From NCBI RefSeq assembly GCF_001663775.1, contig NZ_KV467168.1, positions 2,545,846 through 2,609,845 of the forward strand: a DNA stretch of 64,000 nt, given 5' to 3'. A program made the position numbers and the translations under genes. A model generated the notes under the pieces. That model saw only the letters and a list, made by a program, of their open reading frames with translations, had not been told where the DNA came from and ran no database searches. Shown piece by piece: positions 1 to 9,227 of the stretch. This stretch comes from Arthrobacter sp. B6 (GTDB lineage Bacteria; Actinomycetota; Actinomycetes; Actinomycetales; Micrococcaceae). Numbering within the stretch: the stretch's first letter is position 1; each line of letters begins with the position of its first letter.

Positions 1-868
1 TCTTCTTCTCCCCCGCCGATTTGGCCTGCCGGTCGAGGCTGACGCCGCGATCGTAGACGCTCAGCCGCTGCTGGGGATTGAGGTCGTCCCACACCAGGGT
101 GCGCAGGGACCCGCCTATCACCATTTGCCGGATCTTGGTGGGGCTCAGCCAGTTCACGTGGACGTGGGCGGTGGCATCGTTGGGCAGCCGGAAATTCAGG
201 TGCCCCACGCAGTCCCTGCCGGTCCCCAGCGGGTCGGCACCGAAGGCCGAAACCTCCGTCGGGTTAAGGCCGCCGGGAAGGACAAAGTCAAGGATTGCGA
301 GATCGTGCGGGGCAAGATCCCAGAACACATCAACATCGGGCTGCACCAGCCCCAGATTGATCCGCGTGGAGTCCACGAAGAGAATTTCGCCCAGCGACCC
401 CGCCTGCACCAGCTCCTGCATTTTCAGCACCGCCGGTGTGTAGCAGTACGTGTGGTCCGCCATCAGCACCAGGCCGTTGGCCTCGGCTTCCGCCACCATC
501 TCCAGCCCATGCGCTCGGCTGTCCGCGAGCGGCTTCTCCACCAGTACGTGCTTGCCGGCGCGCAGCGCCGTCATGACGGTCCCGTGGTGCGTGCGGGCCG
601 GCGTCGCGATCGCCACAGCGTCCACGTCAAACGTGTCCAGCAGCTCATCGAGGGACTCGACGACGGGAATGTCACCCAGCGTCGCAGCCAGCTTGGCCGC
701 CCGTTCAATGTCCAGGTCACAGATTGCCACGAGGTCCCAGTCGGTGCTGGCCTGCAGGTTGCGGGCCAGGTTTGGCCCCCAGTAACCGGCCCCGACGACG
801 GCGATCTTCAGTTTCGGCGTCGGCTGACGGTGGGTGGGGACGTGGAACGGATTGGCGAAGGTTCTCAT
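1..868 (-). CDS. Gfo/Idh/MocA family NAD(P)-dependent oxidoreductase, 3' end cut by the window
   Basis: Reading the minus strand from ATG at 868 gives about 289 residues with no stop before the window edge, so the C-terminus is missing. Residues about 15-30 form a Rossmann start (IAVVGAGYWGPN), followed by the family's lysine motif EKPLA near residue 110, as in the nucleotide-sugar and inositol dehydrogenase family. The gene lies 26 bp downstream of the sugar transferase on the same strand, so an operon for cell-surface polysaccharide synthesis is likely. A role such as a UDP-N-acetylhexosamine 3-dehydrogenase is inferred from this context only. The substrate cannot be read from the sequence. 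The Shine-Dalgarno is weak (GGGAAAG about 10 nt upstream). Confidence 0.85.
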   Translation of the reverse strand, partial: MRTFANPFHVPTHRQPTPKLKIAVVGAGYWGPNLARNLQASTDWDLVAICDLDIERAAKLAATLGDIPVVESLDELLDTFDVDAVAIATPARTHHGTVMTALRAGKHVLVEKPLADSRAHGLEMVAEAEANGLVLMADHTYCYTPAVLKMQELVQAGSLGEILFVDSTRINLGLVQPDVDVFWDLAPHDLAILDFVLPGGLNPTEVSAFGADPLGTGRDCVGHLNFRLPNDATAHVHVNWLSPTKIRQMVIGGSLRTLVWDDLNPQQRLSVYDRGVSLDRQAKSAGEKK

Positions 869-894
869 GTCACTTTCTTTCCCGGGTGAGGTGT

Positions 895-2499
895 TTAGTA
901 GGCGCCGGAGGGCTTGACGACCGTGCGGAAGGTCCGCCACAGGATCAGCAGGTCCCCGGCGATCGACCAGTTCTCGACGTAATAGAGGTCCAGCCGCACT
1001 GCCTCATCCCAGGAAAGGTCCGAGCGGCCATTGATCTGCCACAGGCCGGTGATTCCCGGCTTGATGAGCAGGCGACGGTGGGTGTGGCGTTCGTAGCCGT
1101 TGACTTCACGGTCCAGCGGCGGCCGGGGTCCCACCATGCTCATGTTGCCGAGCACCACATTCCAGAGCTGCGGCAGTTCATCGAGCGAATACTTCCGCAT
1201 CCAGCGCCCGCACGCGGTGACGCGTGGATCATCGCGGAGCTTGAACAGCACCCCCGACCCTTCGTTTTGCTGATTGAGTGCCGCGAGGCGGGCCTCGGCG
1301 TCAACCACCATGGAGCGGAACTTGAACATCCCGAACACGGTGCCGTCCTTGCCCACCCGGTCCTGCCGGAAAAGAACCGGTCCGGGGCTATCCAGCCGAA
1401 CGATCACGGCCAGCACCAGGAGCAGTGGCGACAGCGCGAGGAGGGCAGCCAGCGCCATCGCCACATCCATGACCCTCTTCAGTGCATGTTTCGCCCCCGA
1501 GTACTGGGGAATATCCACGTGCATGAGGGGGAGGCCTTCCACGGGGCGCCAGTGGATGCGGGGCCCAGCGACGTTGGTGAGGGTGGCCGCAAGGACCATT
1601 TCCGCGGCGCACTCCTCCAGCTTCCAGCCGAGCTCACGGATGAACTTGTTGCCGCCGGGCAAAGGCCCCGCCACGATGACTGCGTCCGCGTCGGACAGCC
1701 GCGCGGTCCGGGCGATGTCGTCAGTGGAGGAAAGGACCGGGATCTGCTGGCCGTCCACGCGCAGGCTCGCCCCGCGCCTGGCGCCGGGAAGGCAGACTCC
1801 CAGGATCTTGTACACGGGGCCGGATTTCCTGGCCACCTGCTGGACCACGTAGCGGACGTCCTCGGGTTCCCCCACCACGATGGTCCTGGAGAGGTGGCGT
1901 CCGCGGGCCTTTTCCCTGGTGAGCCGGCGCCGGAATGCCCAGCGGTTTCCGGTCAGGGCCACCAGCCCCAACGGCAGCGAGACGGTGACGAAGGCGGTCC
2001 CGCCGTGCACCGAAAAGACGACGGCCGTGATGGCCATCAGGCCGAAGATGCGCAGGCTCGCAGAGGCGACCCGCTTGTATTCGTCCGCCCCGACTCCGAG
2101 TACTTTGGAGTCGCGGGTCCGGTAGAACTCCAGCGCCATCAGCCAGAGCAGCGTTACCGTGGCGGCTGTCAGGACGCCACCTTTGTCGCTTTCAACCCCT
2201 GGGGCGAATCCGACACTGGAGAGCAGGGAGCCGATGAGCACTGCACCCGCCACCACGAGCGAATCAGTGATGCGGAGGAGATTGATGTGCGTGGAGATCC
2301 ACGCTGCCGCCGCCTTGCGGCCCGGCTTTGCAGGGACGGCAGAGGGCGTTGGGGGGACGGCAGCCGGCGGCAGCAGAAGCCGGGTTCCTGCGGCTTCTGC
2401 TGCCGCCAACGGCGCTGTTGCGGACCGCTGTGCAGCAACGGGCGCAACGGGCCAGTCAAAGGCTGCACGCCGGGTTCGGGCTACTGGAATTTCCGCCAT
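895..2499 (-). CDS. Polyprenyl-phosphate sugar-1-phosphate transferase (exopolysaccharide priming enzyme)
   Basis: 534 residues from the ATG at 2499, preceded by GGGAAGGGG; an upstream in-frame ATG exists but has no comparable ribosome site. Residues 1-65 are Ala/Pro rich. Hydrophobic segments follow at about 75-95, 110-127 and 152-183, then a nucleotide-binding-like middle domain with IVVGEPEDV near 207. The C-terminal bacterial sugar transferase domain starts near 340, with a membrane segment at 345-369, the KFRSM block near 393 and later [14 protein letters not shown] and PGITGLWQ motifs. The family transfers a hexose-1-phosphate from a nucleotide sugar to undecaprenyl phosphate at the inner face of the membrane. 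This is a WbaP/WcaJ-like architecture. The donor sugar is unknown. Confidence 0.92.
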   Translation of the reverse strand: MAEIPVARTRRAAFDWPVAPVAAQRSATAPLAAAEAAGTRLLLPPAAVPPTPSAVPAKPGRKAAAAWISTHINLLRITDSLVVAGAVLIGSLLSSVGFAPGVESDKGGVLTAATVTLLWLMALEFYRTRDSKVLGVGADEYKRVASASLRIFGLMAITAVVFSVHGGTAFVTVSLPLGLVALTGNRWAFRRRLTREKARGRHLSRTIVVGEPEDVRYVVQQVARKSGPVYKILGVCLPGARRGASLRVDGQQIPVLSSTDDIARTARLSDADAVIVAGPLPGGNKFIRELGWKLEECAAEMVLAATLTNVAGPRIHWRPVEGLPLMHVDIPQYSGAKHALKRVMDVAMALAALLALSPLLLVLAVIVRLDSPGPVLFRQDRVGKDGTVFGMFKFRSMVVDAEARLAALNQQNEGSGVLFKLRDDPRVTACGRWMRKYSLDELPQLWNVVLGNMSMVGPRPPLDREVNGYERHTHRRLLIKPGITGLWQINGRSDLSWDEAVRLDLYYVENWSIAGDLLILWRTFRTVVKPSGAY

Positions 2500-2653
2500 G
2501 ATGACCCCTTCCCGGAGTGTCCGCTTTTTGCTCTGACCGTGAAGCAAAATTAGCCCGGAACCGGCGGGTATAACGGGGAAAAGCAGGGGCTTTGTGGTAT
2601 CGGGAAGGGAACAGTGTGGATACTGTGGGTACCTGCATTTGCAGGGTTTTGCC

Positions 2654-5341
2654 CTAAAGGACTGGCAGGACGTACGGTTCCCGGGCAGCGGCATCCTTGC
2701 CGGCGGCGAGGGCCGTCAGCTGGGCGCGGGACTCCACACCCAGCTTGCGGTAGATCGCGGTGAGGCGTACTTCCACAGTCCGCACGGAGACATACAGCGT
2801 GGCTGCGATTTCCTTGTTGCGCATGCCGCGGGCCACCATCTGCGCGAGGGCGCGCTCGTGGTCGGCCAGCATGAGCATGGCAGGGTTGCCTGGTGCACGG
2901 GCAGGCTCAACCCGCTCGTCCAGCAACAGGGAATCAACGTGCTGGGTCCAGGCATCGGCGCCGGCCTCGTCAAACATCACCTTGGCCCGCAGCAGTCCGT
3001 CCCTGGCATCCCGCAGCCGGCCGAACGCACCCAGCCGTTCCGCGTAGCACAGCAGGGTCCTGGCGCGTTCCAGGAGCGAGTCGTGGGCGCTCCTGCTCTC
3101 CAGCGCGTGGCTGAACAGCTGAAGCGACTGCTCGCCGTCGGCGAGCATGGCACGGCTGCGCGCCACGGCAGCCAGCAGCCACGGGGACCTCAGCCCCACG
3201 GAGCGGCTTTCCAGCCGATAGAGGGCCTGGGTGGCTTCGCGGTGCCGTCCCAGCCGGACCAGCACTTCCACCAGGTCCGCTTCGCAGCGGAGCAGTGTTG
3301 GGTTGCCGAAGGCCGTGCCGATCTCCGCGGCACGTGACAGCTGCGCGAACGACTCGGCCAGGTTGCCGCGCATGAGCGCAAAGTGGCCCTGGCAGGCGGC
3401 CAGTTGGGCAGTCATGGCAGGGTGGCTTTCGGCTCCGGAGAAGCGCTGTGCCTCGGCCACGTAGAGCCTGGCCAGCGCCTCATCGCCCAACGAGTGGGCC
3501 CGCCAGACCCTGAAAATATGCCGGATCCCGCGGTGGTACTTGGATTCCGGCTCGGTCAGTTCCAGGTTCTCGATCAGCCGGACGGCCGTCCGCACATTTC
3601 CCGCCCGGATCTCGTTGTCCACAGCCAGATAGTCTGCGGTTTCCCGCCAGTTGACGTTGCCTGCATCAACGGAATTCCGCACCATGGCGAAGGCTTCCTG
3701 GGCAAGTTCGTGGTGTTCGGCGTAGCTCAGGGCGCGTGCCTGCACCAGGAGCGTGACCACCGTGCCGGCGGCGTCATGCTTGCGGCCGAGATGCTCGGCC
3801 TTGCCGCTGATCGCCTCGATCAGCAGCTTGGCGCGGTCTGCCACCGCGAGGCAATCCTTGGAGGCGGCGTCCTGGAACTGTTCGGCGTGCCGAAGCAGGC
3901 TCACCGCATCTTCCAACTCCCACCGCTCCGCATAGTAGATCGAACCGACGGCCAACAGGGTGGCGGCGTAGGCGGGGTCGTGCTGGCCGAACTCCTTCAC
4001 CAGGCGAAGCACCATGCTGGACCGCACGGCGGCGCCCTGGATGAACTGGATTTCGAAGGAAAGACCCGTCAGGCGCAAAATAAGGGCAGGATTGCGTGTC
4101 ACCCGCTGCGCCCAGTCCAGGTACCGCTTGGCGTAAACGAACTCGCCCCTGTTAAACAGCAGTTCAGCCACCGTGGTGAGCCGTGCCGCAGTCTCGGCTT
4201 CCCACGGATTGATGGTGAGCGCGCGCTCTATGTACTCCACAGCGAAGGACACGTCCCCGCCCCGGATCAGGTCAACGGCGAACCGCAGGAGGCCAAACGG
4301 GGTCTGGCGCTCCAGCGTGGTAAAGCTCAGGTGCCACCGGCGTGCGTACGGGTCGGTCTCGCCCGCCGCTCCGGCCAGTGCGCGGTGGCTTGCGGTCCGG
4401 ACGGCCGGAGTCATGCTGGCGAAAACATACCCGCGCAGCAGCTGGTCCTGGATCCGCAGGTGCGGTCCGGACCGGCTGACCATGCCGTTGGCCAGGAGTT
4501 CGTCCACCCCTGTCCACAGGTCGCCGTAAACCATTTCCAGTGTGGCAATGTCGCTCCGGCAGGACAGCGACAACAGATCAAGGACGTGCCGCGCAGCAGG
4601 GGTGAGGCTGCCCACCGACGCAGCGAATTCGGACTCGAAGCTTCCTTTGCAGGGCAGCGGGATGGGGAGGGCGTATTTGCCCTCGGCCTGGCGTTCCAGC
4701 AGGCAGGTGTAAAGCTCGACGGCGGCAAGCGGGTTGCCCTGGGTTGCCGCCGCCACCGCGTGGACTGCCGCTGTCGCAGTCTGCCGTGCCGGAATAGACT
4801 CCAGCATCCGGACCGTGTCGTTGTAGTTCAGCGACTTCAGGTGAAGGGCCGGGAGGCTGCCGAAGGGGCTGTCCGGCGATTCTTCGCGAACGCTGATGAA
4901 AAGAGCCATGTCCGTGCCGGACAGGCGACGGGCGAGGAACCCGATGACGGCCTGGCTGCTGGGATCCAGCTGGTCTGCATCGTCGACGACGATGACGGTG
5001 CGCGACGAGGATCGCTGATGGAGCCCGTTCAGGAGCATGGTGGATACGGTGGGGACATCCAGGGCGCCGGTGGAATCCCGCAGCAGTTCGTCGGCGAACC
5101 GGTTGAGGACGGGATCGTCGATTCCGTTCAGCAGCGCGGTAAGGCCGGAAAGCGGCCAGTCCGATTCGGAGGCACTTGCCTGCAGGAAAACTGTCCGGTA
5201 GTCGGAAAGCCGCGGAATCTCGGCCAGGAGTGCGGATTTACCCACACCCCGCCGCCCGACAATTGTCAGGGCGGATTCCTTCGGCCCACGGATCACCGAA
5301 AGGATCCGGTCCAGCTCCTTGCTTCGGCCTATTAACGACAT
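2654..5341 (-). CDS. Large ATP-binding LuxR-family transcriptional regulator (LAL/MalT type)
   Basis: 895 residues, typical for LAL regulators. The N-terminus has a Walker A motif GRRGVGKS at about 29-36 and a Walker B VIVVDD near 115-121. The centre is a long helical, TPR-like region. The last about 65 residues carry a LuxR helix-turn-helix (NKEIAATLYVSVRTVEVRL). I chose the ATG at 5341 because GGGGA stands about 7 nt before it; the ATG at 5356 has no ribosome site. The family senses a ligand through the central region and activates a nearby promoter. The adjacent minus-strand polysaccharide genes are plausible targets, but no target site is evident. Confidence 0.9.
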   Translation of the reverse strand: MSLIGRSKELDRILSVIRGPKESALTIVGRRGVGKSALLAEIPRLSDYRTVFLQASASESDWPLSGLTALLNGIDDPVLNRFADELLRDSTGALDVPTVSTMLLNGLHQRSSSRTVIVVDDADQLDPSSQAVIGFLARRLSGTDMALFISVREESPDSPFGSLPALHLKSLNYNDTVRMLESIPARQTATAAVHAVAAATQGNPLAAVELYTCLLERQAEGKYALPIPLPCKGSFESEFAASVGSLTPAARHVLDLLSLSCRSDIATLEMVYGDLWTGVDELLANGMVSRSGPHLRIQDQLLRGYVFASMTPAVRTASHRALAGAAGETDPYARRWHLSFTTLERQTPFGLLRFAVDLIRGGDVSFAVEYIERALTINPWEAETAARLTTVAELLFNRGEFVYAKRYLDWAQRVTRNPALILRLTGLSFEIQFIQGAAVRSSMVLRLVKEFGQHDPAYAATLLAVGSIYYAERWELEDAVSLLRHAEQFQDAASKDCLAVADRAKLLIEAISGKAEHLGRKHDAAGTVVTLLVQARALSYAEHHELAQEAFAMVRNSVDAGNVNWRETADYLAVDNEIRAGNVRTAVRLIENLELTEPESKYHRGIRHIFRVWRAHSLGDEALARLYVAEAQRFSGAESHPAMTAQLAACQGHFALMRGNLAESFAQLSRAAEIGTAFGNPTLLRCEADLVEVLVRLGRHREATQALYRLESRSVGLRSPWLLAAVARSRAMLADGEQSLQLFSHALESRSAHDSLLERARTLLCYAERLGAFGRLRDARDGLLRAKVMFDEAGADAWTQHVDSLLLDERVEPARAPGNPAMLMLADHERALAQMVARGMRNKEIAATLYVSVRTVEVRLTAIYRKLGVESRAQLTALAAGKDAAAREPYVLPVL

Positions 5342-5922
5342 GTGGTCCCCATCCATCGAAGAAGGAGACCGATATTGCGTTGTATTTCATATTGACGAGG
5401 CCCGTCCAGTCACTTGCATGACTGTGCGGGCCAACTTCTGGCCGCTTCATTACGTCCAGCACGGTACCCAGCCGTTGGATGCCAATATAGACCCGATCCG
5501 GTTCCCGCACCAGAGAAATTCAAGCTCCCCTGTACTCGAGTTTCGTGTCCCGACCTCCTGTCACGCAGGGCTCCCTTTTGCCCCGTCACCGCCGACCGGA
5601 CCCGGCGCTGGCGCCGATGGGCCGCCGTCGGCCCTCCAATAGTGTGCCTGGAGTGACGGGGAGGGCTCCAGACCTGGTGGCCGCAGCTACTCGGGGTGCC
5701 GCGGTTTTCCACATATCCGCACCCGTGCTTCCGCTCCGGAACCACGGCGCCTAGCCTTGGGTCAAGCGCGAATCGCCTAACCGGTCCAAATGCACTAAGA
5801 TATTGAAGTCTGTGCTGCGTCCTGCCTCCGTTCCGGTGGCCGGACATTTGCATGGCATCGCAAATGAACCTCCTGTTACGGAAATGCCGTAACCGCTTAG
5901 CCCAAAGGAGGTGGGTTCACAT
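5342..5922. other. Non-coding region between the LuxR regulator and rpsF
   Basis: About 580 bases separate two divergent genes. Open frames here have no recognisable protein, biased composition or ribosome site, and I treat them as non-coding. The right end holds the rpsF leader with two perfect hairpins. A possible -10 box TAAGAT lies at 5796-5801, without a good -35. A pair of 9-bp inverted sequences (CCCCGTCAC and GTGACGGGG, about 65 nt apart near 5580-5660) is noted without a function. Confidence 0.6.
5845..5893 (+). promoter_or_regulatory. rpsF leader with two tandem perfect hairpins
   Basis: Two 7-bp perfect inverted repeats stand side by side just before the rpsF ribosome site. The first is CATTTGC/GCAAATG at 5845-5851 and 5860-5866. 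The second is GTTACGG/CCGTAAC at 5875-5881 and 5887-5893, with a 5-nt loop. In many bacteria an S6:S18 complex represses its own operon by binding a leader hairpin that presents a CCG. The second hairpin holds CCG in its 3' arm, so it is a candidate for that element, though the known motif needs CCG in a bulge. The strong ribosome site AAAGGAGGT follows at 5904-5912. Confidence 0.5.
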
Positions 5923-6228
5923 ATGCGTCCTTACGAATTGATGGTAATCATCGACCCCGAGGTCGAAGAGCGTACCGTTGAGCCGTCGCTTCAGAAGTTC
6001 CTGAATGTCATCACCAACGATGGTGGAACCATCGAAAAGGTTGACATCTGGGGCCGTCGCCGACTGGCCTACGACATCAAGAAGAAGTCCGAAGGTATCT
6101 ACGCCGTGGTGAACTTCACCGCCAAGCCGGAGACCGCCAAGGAACTTGACCGCCAGCTGTCTCTTAACGAGACCATCATGCGCACCAAGATCACCCGCCC
6201 CGAAGAGCAGAAGGTTGTTGCTGAGTAG
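5923..6228 (+). CDS. rpsF: 30S ribosomal protein S6
   Basis: 101 residues starting [13 protein letters not shown], a standard S6 beginning, with the [10 protein letters not shown] motif in the middle. The ATG at 5923 is preceded by AAAGGAGGT at 10 nt spacing; a GTG at 5911 overlaps that ribosome site and is not the start. S6 pairs with S18 on the platform of the small subunit. It heads the classic group rpsF-ssb-rpsR-rplI, all on the plus strand here. Length is normal for an actinobacterial S6. Confidence 0.98.
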   Translation: MRPYELMVIIDPEVEERTVEPSLQKFLNVITNDGGTIEKVDIWGRRRLAYDIKKKSEGIYAVVNFTAKPETAKELDRQLSLNETIMRTKITRPEEQKVVAE

Positions 6229-6301
6229 TTTCAGCTCCGATTTTCATTCTTCACCCCGCAGGATCGAATTCTTCATCCAGGATCGAACAAGGAGGCAGTA
6301 G

Positions 6302-6877
6302 ATGGCAGGCGAAACCACCATTACGGTCATCGGTAATCTCACCAATGACCCGGAATTGCGGTTCACACCGTCAGGTTCGGCAGTAGCGAACTTCACCATC
6401 GCTTCCACCCCACGCACCTTTGATCGCCAGTCCAACGAGTGGAAGGACGGGGAAACCCTGTTCCTCCGCGCTGCGGTTTGGCGTGAAGCAGCCGAGAACG
6501 TCGCCGAGTCCCTCACCAAGGGCATGCGCGTGATCGTTTCCGGCCGGCTGAAGAGCCGTTCCTACGAAACCAAAGAAGGCGAAAAGCGCACCGTTATTGA
6601 GCTCGAAGTCGATGAAATCGGCCCGAGCCTGCGCTACGCCAATGCCAAGGTCAACCGCACCCAGCGCTCCGGCGCTTCGGGTGGACAGGGTGGCTTCGGC
6701 GGCGGCAACAGTGGCGGTGGCTTCGGAGGGGGCGGCGCTGGTGCAAACCAGGGCGGCAACTCCGGCGGAAATTGGGGCGGCAACCAGCCCGCAGCGCAGG
6801 AAGATCCCTGGGCAACGCCCGGTGTCTCCAACGCAGGCGGCTGGGGCAACGGCCCGGATTCCGAACCTCCCTTCTAA
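6302..6877 (+). CDS. ssb: Single-stranded DNA-binding protein
   Basis: 191 residues. An OB-fold domain covers about residues 1-115 ([16 protein letters not shown] at the start, with [15 protein letters not shown] in the middle). A Gly/Asn/Gln-rich linker follows, and the acidic tail ends DSEPPF, the usual docking site for replication and repair partners. AAGGAGG stands 7 nt before the ATG. The protein coats single-stranded DNA as a tetramer. The setting between rpsF and rpsR is the conserved bacterial one and supports this as the main replicative SSB rather than a competence paralogue. Confidence 0.98.
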   Translation: MAGETTITVIGNLTNDPELRFTPSGSAVANFTIASTPRTFDRQSNEWKDGETLFLRAAVWREAAENVAESLTKGMRVIVSGRLKSRSYETKEGEKRTVIELEVDEIGPSLRYANAKVNRTQRSGASGGQGGFGGGNSGGGFGGGGAGANQGGNSGGNWGGNQPAAQEDPWATPGVSNAGGWGNGPDSEPPF

Positions 6878-6912
6878 CCACCAAATTAAGGCCCAACGCC
6901 GGGACCGCCGTG

Positions 6913-6993
6913 GGTGCCGTAAGGCACCAGGCGACGACGCCGGGCCACCACCATCCCGTGGATCAATATCCACGGGCTCCATAGAATAGGAGC
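6913..6993 (+). promoter_or_regulatory. Structured rpsR leader between ssb and rpsR
   Basis: The 122-nt gap holds a 6-bp hairpin GGTGCC/GGCACC with a GTAA (GNRA-type) loop at 6913-6928. A 9-bp perfect hairpin CCCGTGGAT/ATCCACGGG with a CAAT loop follows at 6955-6976. GCTCC at 6976-6980 can pair with GGAGC at 6989-6993, which covers the rpsR ribosome site. The last two helices share base 6976. A switch that controls S18 translation is possible but is inference only. Confidence 0.4.
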
Positions 6994-6999
6994 TCCACG

Positions 7000-7239
7000 A
7001 TGGCTAAGGCTGAACTCCGTAAGCCCAAACCAAAGTCCAACCCCTTGAAGGCCGCTGACATCACTGTCATCGACTACAAGGACGTAGCATTGCTGCGCAA
7101 GTTCATCTCCGACCGCGGAAAGATCCGCGCCCGTCGCGTCACTGGCGTTACGGTGCAGGAACAGCGCAAGATCGCACAGGCAATCAAGAACGCCCGCGAA
7201 GTTGCCCTGCTGCCTTACTCCGGCGCTGGCCGCGGCTAA
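7000..7239 (+). CDS. rpsR: 30S ribosomal protein S18
   Basis: 79 residues, the normal length for S18, with the core [25 protein letters not shown] split over the middle (the first part is [13 protein letters not shown]) and a tail ending [15 protein letters not shown] lies 8 nt before the ATG. S18 binds S6 on the 30S platform. No Cys4 zinc motif is seen, so this is a zinc-independent form. The gene sits between ssb and rplI as expected. Confidence 0.97.
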   Translation: MAKAELRKPKPKSNPLKAADITVIDYKDVALLRKFISDRGKIRARRVTGVTVQEQRKIAQAIKNAREVALLPYSGAGRG

Positions 7240-7256
7240 GGAAGGGATTAACTAAC

Positions 7257-7709
7257 ATGGCAAAGCTCATTCTGACCCACGAAGTAACCGGTCTCGGTGC
7301 TGCTGGCGACGTTGTTGAGGTCAAGGACGGTTACGCACGTAACTACCTGCTGCCCCGCAACTTCGCCCTGACCTGGTCGAAGGGTGGCGAGAAGCAGGTT
7401 GAGTCCATCAAGGCTGCCCGCGCCGCCCGCGAGCACGCTTCCCTGGAAGACGCTCAGAAGCAGGCCGCTGCACTCTCCGCCAAGCCGGTCAAGCTCGTTG
7501 TCAAGGCTGGCGAGACCGGACGCCTGTTCGGCACCGTCAAGCAGGGCGACGTAGCCGACGCTGTTGAGGCCGCCGGCCTTGGCCGCATCGACAAGCGCAA
7601 GGTTGAACTGCCGGCACACATCAAGTCGGTTGGTTCCTACCAGGCCAACGTCCGTCTGCACGACGACGTTGCCGCTGTGATCGAGCTCGACGTAGTCGCC
7701 AGCAAGTAG
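7257..7709 (+). CDS. rplI: 50S ribosomal protein L9
   Basis: 150 residues starting [20 protein letters not shown], with the signature [16 protein letters not shown] near residues 22-38, the connecting helix, and a C-terminal RNA-binding domain. It starts 17 bp after rpsR with AAGGGA as ribosome site. L9 binds 23S rRNA near the L1 stalk and helps keep the reading frame. It is the last gene of the ribosomal group and is followed by a strong terminator. Confidence 0.98.
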   Translation: MAKLILTHEVTGLGAAGDVVEVKDGYARNYLLPRNFALTWSKGGEKQVESIKAARAAREHASLEDAQKQAAALSAKPVKLVVKAGETGRLFGTVKQGDVADAVEAAGLGRIDKRKVELPAHIKSVGSYQANVRLHDDVAAVIELDVVASK

Positions 7710-7797
7710 CAGGGTTCCTAGAAACCGAGCTTGCGAGGTTTCAGGGACGCTACGCGGGGCAAGTAGCCTTTACGGCTACGAAGTCCTGAACTGCACG

Positions 7798-7833
7798 AAA
7801 ACCCCCGTTGCCGTAACCGGCGGCGGGGGTTTT
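7798..7833. terminator. Bidirectional rho-independent terminator after rplI
   Basis: AAAACCCCCG at 7798-7807 pairs with CGGGGGTTTT at 7824-7833, giving a 10-bp perfect stem with A and T runs on either side. It lies between the convergent genes rplI and the DUF1801 protein and can serve both strands. Two smaller hairpins (GAAACC/GGTTTC at 7721-7742 and GTAGCC/GGCTAC at 7763-7779) precede it. Confidence 0.85.
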
Positions 7834-7849
7834 CTTGTGCGTCCGGAGG

Positions 7850-8272
7850 TCAGGGGCTGTGGATCTCTGTAGTGACATGCCGGTAGCCCGCGCGGATCAG
7901 CTCGGCGAGGACGTCCCGGTCAACGTCGTCCAGCTTGTTGACGTAGAGGCAGGCTGCGCTTGTTTTGTGCTTGCCGAGGTCGGGCAGCAGCCGGTCGGCG
8001 TCGGGCCCCTCCGTGAGGCCGTACAGCACCAGGTTCGCCTTGCGCGGTGAGAATCCCACGGCGGCCGCGTCACCTTCCCGCCCGCTTTCGTACTTGTAGT
8101 GGTAGGTGCCGAATCCCACGATTGTCGGACCCCACATGACGGCTTCCTGGCCGGTGATCTGGCGCATCATGTCCAGCAGCTCGAGGCCGTCCGCACGGCG
8201 CCGGGGATGCTCCACGGCCGTCAGGAACTCTTCAGCAGACACATTTGTGGGTTTGGTCTTGTTCTCCGCCAT
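7850..8272 (-). CDS. DUF1801 (YdhG-like) domain protein
   Basis: 140 residues from the ATG at 8272. The body has MMRQITGQEAVMWGPTIVGF and a later FSPRKANLVLYGL block, the usual pattern of DUF1801/YdhG proteins, which have an iron-chaperone-like fold but no proven general reaction. A longer frame upstream would overlap the divergent PhzF gene and has no better ribosome site, so I use the internal start. The gene is single, convergent with rplI and divergent from PhzF. The function in this organism is unknown. Confidence 0.8.
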   Translation of the reverse strand: MAENKTKPTNVSAEEFLTAVEHPRRRADGLELLDMMRQITGQEAVMWGPTIVGFGTYHYKYESGREGDAAAVGFSPRKANLVLYGLTEGPDADRLLPDLGKHKTSAACLYVNKLDDVDRDVLAELIRAGYRHVTTEIHSP

Positions 8273-8330
8273 ATCCGTAGTTTCGCAGACGCGGCGCAGG
8301 CCTTCCAGCACCCGGTGATAGCCTGCAGCG

Positions 8331-9191
8331 GTGAGCCAGAACCCAGCCCCCGTGCGCCGACGTCGTCCTTTCGCCCAGGTGGATGTGTTCACCGCCGAGC
8401 ACTACCGGGGCAATCCGCTCGCGGTGGTGGTCGACGCGGAAGGTCTGACTACCGATCAGATGCAGCAGTTCGCCAACTGGACCAACCTGTCGGAGACCGC
8501 CTTCCTGCTGCCGCCCACCCACCCGGAGGCCGACTACCGGGTCCGGATCTTCACGGCCCACGAGGAGTTCCCCTTCGCCGGGCATCCCACGCTCGGATCG
8601 GCGCACGCCTGGCTGGAAGCCGGTGGCGTCCCGAAGAAGGACGGAGCGCTCATCCAGGAATGCGGCGCCGGCCTGGTCCCGGTGAAGAACGACGGCGGAA
8701 GGCTGGCTTTCGCTGCGCCGCCGCTGACGCGCTCCGGACCCGTGGACGAAGCGGACATGGCAAGGATCGCGGCAGGCCTCCGCGTGCCTCGCCAGGCCCT
8801 TCTGGACGCTTCCTGGCTGGTCAACGGACCCGACTGGATCGGTGTGCTCTTTGGCTCAGCGGAACAGGTCCTGGACATCAGGCCGGACTACGCCGCCATG
8901 GAAGGACTCAAAATAGGTGTGATCGGGCCGCATGCCGCCTCGGGAGGGGCCGACTTTGAGGTGCGAACGTTCATCCCCGGTGACGCATCCGCCGAGGACC
9001 CCGTGACCGGCAGCTTCAACGCAGGAGCGGCGCAGTGGCTGATTCGCAGCGGGCGGGCGCCGGCGTCGTATCTGGCCGCCCAGGGCACAGTGCTGGCCCG
9101 GGCCGGGATGGTTCACGTGGACGCCGTGGATAAGGACATCTGGGTGGGCGGCCACTCCATCACGTGTATCAGTGGAACGGTGATCCTGTAG
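8331..9191 (+). CDS. PhzF family isomerase/epimerase-like protein
   Basis: 286 residues with family marks: the N-terminal VDVFTAEHYRGNPLAVV, then FAGHPTLGSAHAW near residue 85, and the C-terminal EDPVTGSFNAG. The family catalyses proton shifts (PhzF, diaminopimelate epimerase fold); the substrate is unknown here and no phenazine genes are nearby. The GTG start at 8331 has no Shine-Dalgarno but has TAGCCT at 8319-8324, six bases before it, which suggests a leaderless mRNA. This is a common housekeeping PhzF-like protein rather than part of a secondary metabolite cluster. Confidence 0.87.
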   Translation: MSQNPAPVRRRRPFAQVDVFTAEHYRGNPLAVVVDAEGLTTDQMQQFANWTNLSETAFLLPPTHPEADYRVRIFTAHEEFPFAGHPTLGSAHAWLEAGGVPKKDGALIQECGAGLVPVKNDGGRLAFAAPPLTRSGPVDEADMARIAAGLRVPRQALLDASWLVNGPDWIGVLFGSAEQVLDIRPDYAAMEGLKIGVIGPHAASGGADFEVRTFIPGDASAEDPVTGSFNAGAAQWLIRSGRAPASYLAAQGTVLARAGMVHVDAVDKDIWVGGHSITCISGTVIL

Positions 9192-9227
9192 GCCCGTGGA
9201 ATAAACACGGACATCCGCCGGTTACGT

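Noticed and set aside
724-2553. A 609-residue open frame on the plus strand opposite the sugar transferase
   Set aside because: It is a high-GC shadow of the minus-strand gene: no recognisable domain, Arg/Gly/His-rich composition, and the opposite frame has clear family motifs.
3383-5335. A 650-residue open frame on the plus strand opposite the LuxR regulator
   Set aside because: Antisense shadow; the minus strand has Walker A, Walker B and LuxR helix-turn-helix motifs in order, the plus frame has none.
5410-5853. A 147-residue minus-strand frame in the gap before rpsF
   Set aside because: No ribosome site, no family match by eye, and it would cover the rpsF promoter region and leader hairpins.
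7721-7779. tRNA or small structured RNA gene between rplI and its terminator
   Set aside because: Only two short hairpins are present, without a cloverleaf, T-loop or CCA-like end.
8331-9191. Phenazine or other secondary metabolite cluster
   Set aside because: Only a single PhzF-fold protein is present; such proteins are widespread and no other biosynthetic genes adjoin it.
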